The translations under genes were made by a program, and so were the position numbers. This document shows, in pieces, positions 32,046 through 39,800 of a stretch of DNA of 47,678 bases (its first letter is position 1; the number at the start of each line of letters is the position of its first letter). The DNA comes from a virus: IMG/VR virus record IMGVR_UViG_3300008113_000438, positions 1 to 47,678 of that record. One strand, 5' to 3'. Below the pieces are notes generated by a model, which had not been told where the DNA came from, ran no database searches, and saw nothing but the letters and a program-made list of their open reading frames with translations.

Positions 32046-32489
32046 TTATAATTGATAGTTTAAATAAGTTGTTTCCAAATCTCTAGATGATAAAATGTCG
32101 GTTAAATCTGACAAATATCTCTTTAAATAAGGACGAATGTCTACCGTATATCTAACCTTTGGGTGATAGACTTTAGCGGAAAACATCCTTTGAATAAATA
32201 CATCGTCACCCATCTTAATCTCGAGCAAAAAGTACTCTTTTTCATTTTGTTCATCGGTTTCTGCACTATCCAAACCGTAAAAATAATCACGATTTTCATG
32301 TAGATAATCCAATGTTTTTGTTTTCAAATCTACACCAATATCGTCACAAATATTTTTAACGTAATAGTGTAAATCCATAGAACGTCTCGACTTTGGGTTA
32401 TGCTCTCTTACATTGAAGAAGCGCTGACAGATAATGTTTCCTTCTAATGTCAAAAGGAACTCGAACTTTGTTACTTCTTGATTACTCAT
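32046..32489 (-). CDS. Unknown replication-cluster protein with two similar halves (147 aa)
   Basis: I do not recognise a family. The sequence appears to be a tandem duplication: residues about 9-51 (FEFLLTLEGNIICQRFF ... HNPKSRRSMDLHYYVKNI) align with about 86-129 (YFLLEIKMGDDVFIQRMF ... HPKVRYTVDIRPYLKRYL), sharing FLL, a QR-x-F pair, an H-(N)PK motif, an Arg and a D-hydrophobic-x-x-Y-hydrophobic-K segment. It is soluble and charged. The start overlaps the end of the 5' nuclease gene by 8 bases, and the helicase follows after 14 bases, so it is probably a small partner in replication or recombination (inference). Confidence 0.75.
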   Translation of the reverse strand: MSNQEVTKFEFLLTLEGNIICQRFFNVREHNPKSRRSMDLHYYVKNICDDIGVDLKTKTLDYLHENRDYFYGLDSAETDEQNEKEYFLLEIKMGDDVFIQRMFSAKVYHPKVRYTVDIRPYLKRYLSDLTDILSSRDLETTYLNYQL

Positions 32490-33504
32490 TGTTTTTGATT
32501 TTAATTAATTTTTTATTCTTTTCTTTTCTTGTTAATCTTAAAAATGGATTGAGGAAGTTTATCCACGCATCATCCGATTTTGGAAGTAATAAAAATATAC
32601 CATCTTCCATCATCATCTTCATGGTGTTTTTATATGACCGACCTTCAGGGTCAATCAAATCGTTTATTAATGAAGTTATAGATTCCCTTGCTTCATCAGT
32701 TAAGAAAGGATTATCAAGACTTACAATACGACTATTGACATCAAAAAATTCCTCACCTAATATCCCATATTTGGTAACACCTGTCAGAAGATTCTTTACA
32801 AGACGATTATCGTTGTCTTCCTCAAATAAATTGTTAAATCTTTCAAGAATAAATTCAACGGTAATCTCTTCGGTTTTAATTTCAGGAACTAATGAAATTA
32901 ATCTCCTGACACCTAAATTTTTGATGCCCGCAATATTATCCGATGGGTCACCACAAATCATCTTGACCAATTTTATATTCTGTATAAGAATTTGTTCATG
33001 GTCATAAACGAACATATCATTTGGTTGGTATATTTTACTGTGTGAGGGATTAAAGAGTTTGGTATTTTCTGAAACTAATTGAGTCAAATCACCATCTGAA
33101 GAAAAAATTATTTTGTTTTCTTTTGGTGAGTTTTGAACATAATATGCGATTGAATCGTCTGACTCACAGAATTCATATTCACCTTGTCTAACAAATAGTT
33201 CTTCAAGATATTGTTTAATTCTGTTTCTTTGTTTTCCGTAAGAATGTAATTCTTCTTCAGACCTGATACGAGATTTTCTATTCTCTTTGTATTGATGGTA
33301 GAACCTTTTTCTTGTTATAGAACCATCTTGTCCATCCCAAAAAACGACAATCTTATCCAAATGATGGATTTCAATTGTTCGTCTTAAGGTGTTTATAAAA
33401 TGATATATCCCACCAATATGTTCCCCCTTATAAAAGTGATTTTTTAATCCAAAAAAACCAATAGTAAGTAAATTGTCACCATCTACCAATAATACATTAG
33501 ACAT
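32482..33504 (-). CDS. FEN-like 5'-3' exonuclease / RNase H (340 aa)
   Basis: A PIN/FEN-superfamily 5' nuclease like T4 RNase H, which removes RNA primers and 5' flaps during lagging-strand synthesis. Acidic metal ligands are in the expected order: D8/D10 (LLVDGDNLL), D57 (FWDGQDG), E114/D116/D117 (ESDDSIAYY), D137/D139 (SSDGDLTQLVS) and D186/D189 (GDPSDNIAGI). The helical-arch basic motif RKRFYHQYKENRKSR lies at 65-79. The helix-hairpin-helix (IAGIKNLGVRRL) follows the last Asp motif. The length is close to T4 RNase H (305). A basic Lys-rich C-terminus (RKEKNKKLIKIKNNE) is present. It sits between uvsX and the helicase. Confidence 0.93.
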   Translation of the reverse strand: MSNVLLVDGDNLLTIGFFGLKNHFYKGEHIGGIYHFINTLRRTIEIHHLDKIVVFWDGQDGSITRKRFYHQYKENRKSRIRSEEELHSYGKQRNRIKQYLEELFVRQGEYEFCESDDSIAYYVQNSPKENKIIFSSDGDLTQLVSENTKLFNPSHSKIYQPNDMFVYDHEQILIQNIKLVKMICGDPSDNIAGIKNLGVRRLISLVPEIKTEEITVEFILERFNNLFEEDNDNRLVKNLLTGVTKYGILGEEFFDVNSRIVSLDNPFLTDEARESITSLINDLIDPEGRSYKNTMKMMMEDGIFLLLPKSDDAWINFLNPFLRLTRKEKNKKLIKIKNNE

Positions 33505-33535
33505 TAATCATCACTCTTATAGGGTTAAACAAAAA

Positions 33536-34534
33536 TTAATCTTCTTCTTCGAAATCGTAAGTTGTTGATTCCGCTAAATCAAAGTCGCTAGACCCTAATT
33601 TTTCTTTCCAAAAACTTGAATATTCTTTTTTATACGACTCCAAAGCTTCTTTGGTGTCGGCAATATATCCATTATGGACAACGATAACTTTACCGTCTTT
33701 GTAACCTAATCCATTAACGTGGTTTTTAAGGATTGAAATTTTGGTTCTAACAGCGTAAACAATTTTTCTACCGTCTTTGGTTGCATCAATGTGGTTGATA
33801 CCTGATTTTTTCTGATTACCAAATAAGAAGATAAGTGAAGACGCTAATTTTAATGCTTCACCACCTTTTGGTTTGATTTCAGGTTGACCCATTGGATTGT
33901 CAGGTAATTCTACCCATGGTTGATTCACCACAACCATTGTCAAATAATATGACGAGTCTTTAGATGGGTAATCTTCTTTTTTTGATTTGGTAATTCTTGA
34001 GTGAATACCCATACCAATTTTATCGGATAATGCACTTGCGTTGTGTTGTTTACCACCTTTACCATCAAAAGTCATCTTACATGGTATTGAACCAATTGAA
34101 TCCCAACAAAATAAAATGTGTCTTGGGATTTCACCTTTTTCATGAGCATCAATGATGTCATTTATAAAATCGGTTGCTTGTTCAATATAGTCAAATGAAT
34201 CATTGAAAATAAAATCACCTGTCCACTCGCCATTCGCATCTTTTTCAGCTTGGAAACCAAGTTCAATTGCGTGTTCCCATTTCCATTTTCTTTCAGTGAT
34301 AATAAGTACGGGTAAATGGCCTTTCTTTTGTGCATCAACCGCAGCTAAAATCATTGCGGTTGTTTTTGATGAGTTTGTATGTCCTAAGAACATATTAATA
34401 CCTCCCATCACGGGTCCTGGTAATCCACATGCGTTGTTAAACGCCTCACCACAATAATAAAAGTTTTCATCCTTATATTTTGTTTTTGATGAGAATTTGG
34501 ATATATAATCGAATTCTTTTTTCTTGATTGCCAT
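33536..34534 (-). CDS. uvsX: UvsX/RecA-like recombinase (332 aa)
   Basis: Strand-exchange ATPase that coats ssDNA for recombination-dependent replication and repair, acting with the gp32-like protein encoded just before it. Walker A is GHTNSSKTT (51-59), with Ser before the catalytic Lys as in the unusual UvsX P-loops rather than the Gly of RecA. Walker B ends at D145 (ILFCWDSIGS). VVVNQPW and PKGGEALKLASSLIFLF match the RecA core around motif 4 and the L2 region. The acidic C-terminus (YDFEEED) is typical. I chose the ATG at 34534 (MAIKKKEF): the upstream in-frame ATG at 34582 lies inside the terminator hairpin after the gp32-like gene, so the longer form is unlikely. Confidence 0.93.
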   Translation of the reverse strand: MAIKKKEFDYISKFSSKTKYKDENFYYCGEAFNNACGLPGPVMGGINMFLGHTNSSKTTAMILAAVDAQKKGHLPVLIITERKWKWEHAIELGFQAEKDANGEWTGDFIFNDSFDYIEQATDFINDIIDAHEKGEIPRHILFCWDSIGSIPCKMTFDGKGGKQHNASALSDKIGMGIHSRITKSKKEDYPSKDSSYYLTMVVVNQPWVELPDNPMGQPEIKPKGGEALKLASSLIFLFGNQKKSGINHIDATKDGRKIVYAVRTKISILKNHVNGLGYKDGKVIVVHNGYIADTKEALESYKKEYSSFWKEKLGSSDFDLAESTTYDFEEED

Positions 34535-34561
34535 TGTATATTTTCTATTGTTTTTAATTAA

Positions 34562-34605
34562 AAAAGAAGAACTTGGACACAATGTCTAAGTATGTGTCCA
34601 AGTTC
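34562..34605 (-). terminator. Rho-independent terminator after the gp32-like gene
   Basis: A perfect inverted repeat (34593-34605 with 34569-34581, core GAACTTGGACAC / GTGTCCAAGTTC) makes a 13-bp stem with an 11-base loop. On the minus strand it is followed by TTCTTCTTTTTTAATT. It lies eight bases past the gp32-like stop codon and before the uvsX start, so it should end or attenuate the gp32-like transcript. Confidence 0.85.
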
Positions 34606-34612
34606 ATTTTAA

Positions 34613-35470
34613 TTAGAATGGTAGGTCGTCATCCCCCTCCATGTCTTCTTGTGGGTCAACTTGAGGAACTGATGTTTTTGTTGGTGAAGATGGTTTAGAC
34701 ATTTCAATTTCTTGAGTGGAATTTGAAACATATTTACCAGTTGTTGTATCCCATCTTGGGACTTCACCTTTAGCAATCATTTCTAAATACTCTTCAGGTT
34801 TTTTAGAATATACATCAGACCAAACCAATTCATCATTAATCCAAGTATCTGCAATAACTGAATCAGAGTGTAGTGGTGATTGGTCTTCAGGGATGATAGA
34901 TGTAATTGTTGTGTATTCTCTACCGTTACCCGCCTTAGTTAGGTTAAGATTAAGAATCAAATCCCTTCCTTTCTGTGGGTCGGTAATATCACCTTTATTT
35001 CTGAAAAGAGGTGCAATTTTATCCAAAACACCTTCACTTTTAGTGTTTCTTTTAAATCTCCAAAATTTAACACCATCTTGTTCTCTATCTCTATCAATAA
35101 CTTTTACGATATAGAACATTTTAGATTTATACTGACGAGCTAAAATAGCATCTTGTTCGTCACCTGTCATTTTTAATCCTTCATGTACTTCGTTCAATGG
35201 TGAACGTTTACCTTCTTGATTTGGGTCATACAGTTTAACCCAATTACCATCAACCTGTACCTCGTGGAAATACACGGGAACAAATGGGCTACTACCATCT
35301 TTCATAGGTAGGATTCTAATTCTTCTTTCACCACTTCTTTCACCTTTTGGTAGGAGTGTGGTAAAATACTTCTTCATTCTATCCTCTTGGGATACCTTGT
35401 TTGTGTTGCCGCTTGCGACCTGTTTGTCTTTTTCGTACTGTGCCAGTACTGACTCTGTTGTTGACATCAT
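34613..35470 (-). CDS. Single-stranded DNA-binding protein, gp32-like (285 aa)
   Basis: Coats ssDNA at the phage fork and during recombination. The N-terminus has the gp32-family layout: a short basic cooperativity arm, then MKKYFTTLLPKGERSGERRI, RILPMKDGSSPFVPVYFHEV and later FWRFKRNTKSEGV in the OB-fold core. The region that in T4 gp32 holds the zinc ligands (three Cys and a His) has no Cys at all here, so this is a zinc-free variant. The tail is acidic and ends EDMEGDDDLPF, very like the DDDIPF tip by which bacterial SSB recruits partner proteins. The gene is bounded by hairpin terminators on both sides, suggesting separate, high expression. ATG 35470 and 35467 are adjacent; either may start. 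Confidence 0.9.
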   Translation of the reverse strand: MMSTTESVLAQYEKDKQVASGNTNKVSQEDRMKKYFTTLLPKGERSGERRIRILPMKDGSSPFVPVYFHEVQVDGNWVKLYDPNQEGKRSPLNEVHEGLKMTGDEQDAILARQYKSKMFYIVKVIDRDREQDGVKFWRFKRNTKSEGVLDKIAPLFRNKGDITDPQKGRDLILNLNLTKAGNGREYTTITSIIPEDQSPLHSDSVIADTWINDELVWSDVYSKKPEEYLEMIAKGEVPRWDTTTGKYVSNSTQEIEMSKPSSPTKTSVPQVDPQEDMEGDDDLPF

Positions 35471-35516
35471 ATGTTTGTTTTTTAAAAGTTAGAAAATGTT
35501 TCTATGTAAAGTATAG

Positions 35517-35546
35517 ACAAAAAAAGTCAGATTACAAAATCTGACT
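35517..35546 (-). terminator. Terminator between the Dps-like gene and the gp32-like gene (probably bidirectional)
   Basis: A 9-bp stem (AGTCAGATT / AATCTGACT; 35525-35533 with 35538-35546) with a 4-base loop is followed by a run of T on the minus strand (35524 downward) and also on the plus strand (CTCTTTTTTTTT). It lies 32 bases after the stop of the 124-residue gene and separates the structural/small-gene transcript from the gp32-like gene. Confidence 0.85.
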
Positions 35547-35578
35547 CTCTTTTTTTTTAAAATTGTTTTGGGAAGGGG

Positions 35579-35953
35579 TTACTCAAGAGTTAAAAGATAC
35601 AGTAATTTATTCAATAAACCAAGCATCTCATCTCTTAAATTTAACAAATCAGTGTCTAATCTATCATCTAAGTCATCTGAGAACTCAACAAGAGCTTCAG
35701 TACAAACTTTGACCATGTCAACGGGATTGACCTCTGAAAGGTTTACTAACTGAATAGTATTTGTATCCTCTTCAAGTGTAAATCTACCATATTTACCCAT
35801 GGCAACCTCAACAAATTCGTCAATAAGGTCTGATAAACCATCATAGGTTTTACCAAAAGCGTCGTGCCTGGCAATACCTTTTGTTTGCCAATGGTTTATT
35901 TTCATTTGTAATTGTAAACCTAATAAGAAGTTTACTTTAGAACTTAAATTCAT
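35579..35953 (-). CDS. Small ferritin/Dps-like helical protein (124 aa)
   Basis: The all-helical sequence has a Dps-like first-helix signature: QMKINHWQTKGIARHDAF then YDGLSDLIDEFVEVAMGKYG. H21 (in NHW), H30, D45 and E49 keep the Dps ferroxidase ligand order, and the H30-D45-E49 spacings (15 and 4) equal those of E. coli Dps; only the first loop is 3 residues shorter. The protein is shorter than Dps (about 165), lacking part of the C-terminal bundle. It resembles phage proteins placed in a domain of unknown function (I recall DUF5856, not checked). Iron binding or DNA protection is possible but unproven. The start overlaps the preceding gene by 17 bases. Confidence 0.7.
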   Translation of the reverse strand: MNLSSKVNFLLGLQLQMKINHWQTKGIARHDAFGKTYDGLSDLIDEFVEVAMGKYGRFTLEEDTNTIQLVNLSEVNPVDMVKVCTEALVEFSDDLDDRLDTDLLNLRDEMLGLLNKLLYLLTLE

Positions 35954-36566
35954 CTTCCTCTGTTTCTGCGTTAAAACTATCTTTTATTGTGTCGTTTGAA
36001 TAATCTTCAATATCTTGCTTGGTGAGGACGTATTCGTTTTTACCTGTTTGTTGCATCTCACCTTGTTTTTGAGCAAAAAACTCTTGGGGATTTAGATTGA
36101 AAGGGTATGAATCCAAAGAACGTAACTCCAACTTTTCTTGTGGTGATTTTTCTTTCATGGTTTCAACCTTGCTACCTAATTCATCAATTTTGTTCATTAC
36201 CGCATCCATCTGAGATAATTTTTGTTCCAAATCTGTCAGTTTAGTAAATACTGTTTCCATTTTACCAACAACATCATTGTTATTAGATTTGCTATCATCC
36301 AAATCCTTTTTAATTGATTTAGTCATATTAACTAAATCTGTGATATCGATTTCTTCGGTATCTTCCACGGGTGCTGCCGGTGCTGGTGGGACTTCAGCGG
36401 GCATCGGTGCTGCTGGGTCCATAGGTGGTACATCACCAGGTGGTGGGGGTGGTACATCTCCAACAGGAGGTGGTACTTCACCTTGTTCCATTAAGGTTTT
36501 TGCATATTTGTTAATCGCGTTGTATCTCGCGAGTTCTTCCATAAGTGATTTTTCTAATTTTTTCAT
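35937..36566 (-). CDS. Proline-rich, probable coiled-coil protein (209 aa), unknown
   Basis: No family is recognised. The N-terminal helix (MKKLEKSLMEELARYNAINK) is followed at about residues 30-68 by a run of Pro/Ala with PPP clusters, then a long heptad-like helical region, about 75-140 (VNMTKSIKKDLDD ... MDAVMNKIDELGSKVETMK), likely a trimeric or dimeric coiled coil. The C-terminus is acidic (AETEEDEFKF). The architecture (anchor helix, flexible Pro linker, coiled coil) suits a virion-associated linker or scaffold. It lies seven bases or less from the neighbouring small genes and overlaps the Dps-like gene. Confidence 0.65.
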   Translation of the reverse strand: MKKLEKSLMEELARYNAINKYAKTLMEQGEVPPPVGDVPPPPPGDVPPMDPAAPMPAEVPPAPAAPVEDTEEIDITDLVNMTKSIKKDLDDSKSNNNDVVGKMETVFTKLTDLEQKLSQMDAVMNKIDELGSKVETMKEKSPQEKLELRSLDSYPFNLNPQEFFAQKQGEMQQTGKNEYVLTKQDIEDYSNDTIKDSFNAETEEDEFKF

Positions 36567-36568
36567 AG

Positions 36569-36775
36569 TTAGTCTTGTAAAAGTTGTCTACCGTCTTCGG
36601 TTATAAATTTTTTGTTTATTCTTTCTACTATACCATCCTTAGACCTGATAACATAACATTCACCGGTTTGAAGGTCGCATTCTTCTGTTTCCATTCCGTC
36701 TTTTGAAACGGATTTTACTTGTTTTGGATTTTTCATGTAGTTATCCAAAGTATTATTCAATTTTTCGTTGTTCAT
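36569..36775 (-). CDS. Small unknown protein (68 aa)
   Basis: A short charged protein with the features of a real gene: an ATG after an AT-rich leader (ATATTTATTAAAGAAAATACC) and a stop two bases before the next start. A Cys pair sits in EECDLQTGECYVIRSKDG, between two beta-like SKDG segments (SVSKDGMETEE and IRSKDGIVERI), which may form a small beta-hairpin pair. No function can be assigned. Its gene begins 46 bases after the hub-like gene ends. Confidence 0.6.
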   Translation of the reverse strand: MNNEKLNNTLDNYMKNPKQVKSVSKDGMETEECDLQTGECYVIRSKDGIVERINKKFITEDGRQLLQD

Positions 36776-36820
36776 GGTATTTTCTTTAATAAATATCTAA
36801 AAAAGTGGAAAACTTAAAAA

Positions 36821-39800
36821 TTAATCCATTTTAAAGTATACAACGTCTCCATCGTATAGTCCTAATTCGGACATAAGTTTCGGTGACATACCCATACCAA
36901 TCTCGGTAGACTTCGGTCCTCTACTAATTGGACCTTCAACCACTATTGAACCAACAGTTTTGTCTAATTGGTAATTAGGATTTACTGTTAATTGAGTATT
37001 GTTTTTAGGGTTCTTAAATGTTGTTTTAGCAGTTTTTATAACATCATTAGTAATGGTTCTTGACAATTGAAAATCCACATTATAGAATTTATAACTTGAA
37101 TCCTTAACGTCAGACCATGTAATTCCGTTTGTGAGATTAAATCCTTGTGCGTCATCTATTGGGTATTTTTCTCCACCCATTTTATATACAATAGTTCTAA
37201 ACCATTCCTCATTACCGTTTCTAACTTTTTGTATTAGACGAGTTTCATTATATCCATTATATGGTACACCAAATCTGTTAATACCAACTTCTTGAATAAC
37301 CGTTTCACCCTGTATATTTTTACCTTGTCTGTCCGTAACATATGGTATTCCTTGGTATATAACTTCTTGGTCGGTGTCGGTATCGTTAGCGGCTCTCTGT
37401 TTGATTTTAGCAATAGCTTTTGCTTGAATTTTATCAAATAGAATTCGATAACTTGCAACAAATGAGTCTTTAGGGTCAGGTAATGAAGTATATGGTATTC
37501 GTGTTCCTGAAAAACTTGTTGAGATGTTATTACCCTTGATTTGATGAGAAACCTCAGTAATCCAATATGAACCCCTAAACATAGGTATGTTTTTTAAGTA
37601 AAAGAACATTGTTGGTTGAATCATAACGTTACCCATGGCAGTTACACCACATTTATATGATGCTTGTTTATAATAATCGAATAAACTTGTGTCTACATTA
37701 TGAACACCAGCACCTGAAGCCGACCTTGATAGATTTTCTAAAACTTGAAAAGACTCTGATGTATTTTTTAGTGTACTTTGGTCTAATGTAACTCCTTTGA
37801 ATATACCTTGATTTTGGTCACCAAAACTCACCTCAAACGCAACTACCCTATTAGATTTTGATAAATCGTTTTGTGAGAAACCTTCTAATGATGTTATTAA
37901 TAATGGGTTTGGAGTTTGTCCACCAATATAAAAACTATCGTCAACAAACTTATACGCCTTACTATTGGACATATCAATTCTTTTCGATGTTTGTCCAACT
38001 AATTGTATGATAACTTTTGGTGTCGCCTCTTGATAATCAACCTCTAAGAATGTACCAAATAAAGTTGATGCCACTTTTTTTGATGGTGTTATTTTATTCT
38101 TATTTGTCAAGTTATTACCATAAAAATTTATATAGGCAGGTAACGCTCTCATATCTAATCCAGTACCTTGTATTATCATAGAAATGGCGTTGTACAAAGG
38201 AAGTTTAGAGTTGTTTGGGTCCAATAAAGGTGTAAACTTATCTATGTTTAAATAAAATTTATCACCAATGTCTCTATTGGCTTTGTCTAAGAATAAAAAT
38301 TCCTCAAGTAACAAACGTTGACCAATTGAATTACCGGCGGTCCATTTATCGTTAAATGATTTGAAAGTGTTATACAATTCTAACTTTGTTTGAGTTGAAT
38401 TGTAACCTCTAAACATATCAATACTAGCAGCAGGATTACCCGTGGCGTTACTCGTTAAATTACCTAATAATGGTAAAAGTGTATTCAAATACAAAGCAAG
38501 TCTAGCTTCAGCCCCTTTTGGAACATTTGTTCCACCTGTATTTTTAAGTATTATTGAATCTTGTAAATAAGTTAAAAACGCGGCTTTGGTGTTGGTTCCT
38601 CCCGCTTTTCGATATCCACCATATATTTGAGCCAACGGCCTATGTTTTTTTATGTTATCTTCAGTTAATTTAACGTCCAATAAACTAAAGAAATTAACAT
38701 AGTAACTATCAATATCTTCACCAATATATAATTTAATAAAATTAAGATTTGGGGTTGTTAAATCTGAAGCACTGAAAGGTTGTGGTTTATAAGTTGTCAA
38801 AGACTTATAAGGTTGAACCGCTGTCAAACCATATAAAGAATTGGCATCAATTTCTTTTGGGTTTGCTAACGTAAATTTTATTAAGTTGTTAGCACTTAAT
38901 ATATCTGTAGTGATAGATTCAGCGTTTCTTTTTTGTCTTTCTTTTAATGTGTTACCAATTAATAAATCAATATCATTACTATCATCGTCTTTCTTTTCAA
39001 CAACGGATAATTTCTTTAACATATCTTGGAATTTAGGATAACTAATATTCCTAAAAATGTTATACGGTATTTCTTCATTTATTTTTTCACTAGCAAAATC
39101 AAGAAAGAAACTTTCAAAATACTCAAGTATTTGAGGGCTAAATGTACCGATTAAATCTAACGCCTTTTTGTAATTAGTTGATATTGAATATGTGTTACCT
39201 GTTGTCCTAAAATAATCGTACGGACTTGGGAACGTTTGTCCACTAAAACTAGTTGAAAGAGTGTCGTTTAGGTACCAAAGTGTTTTAAATGTCAACTCCT
39301 CAGCTACTGTGAATGTGTTACTATTGGATATGTCACTATTTTTATGTCCCCCAAGAGATGGTAATAAAGTGTAGTTTTTGTCTGAGGTTATGTATTTGGA
39401 ATTATCCATAACCACGTCCCAATAATTCATACCGCTTTTTTGTGTAACCCTATGTAATAATTTACCCGATGTACTTGTGGAAGAATATGAAACATTACCT
39501 AAAGTTATATCATAAGTTGCATAGTCATTTACTATTTGACTGTACACAGTTTGATAGAACGGTCTAATACCTGCATTAGTGTAACCAGTATATGTAACAC
39601 CTGAAGTTGAACCTGATGATGTGGAAATTTTTGGTACTATATCAAAGGTCACATATTCATCATAAACAGCAAATACTGTGGCACCTGTTAGTCCTGTAAG
39701 TGGAGTTTGTGAAATTGTAAATCCTGTAGTACTTGTAATATTTGTAATGTACGTATTCGGCGCTGTTTGTCCTGTACCAGCAATAACCGTAACGGTCATT

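Noticed and set aside
32447-33007. Plus-strand 186-codon open frame opposite the 5' nuclease gene
   Set aside because: The minus strand carries clear FEN-family motifs; the plus frame is a shadow with hydrophobic, Ser/Leu/Phe-biased nonsense composition.
34535-34582. Upstream ATG giving uvsX 16 extra residues (MCPSSSFL...)
   Set aside because: The codon lies within the stem-loop of the terminator following the gp32-like gene, and the extra residues do not look like a recombinase N-terminus; the ATG at 34534 is preferred.
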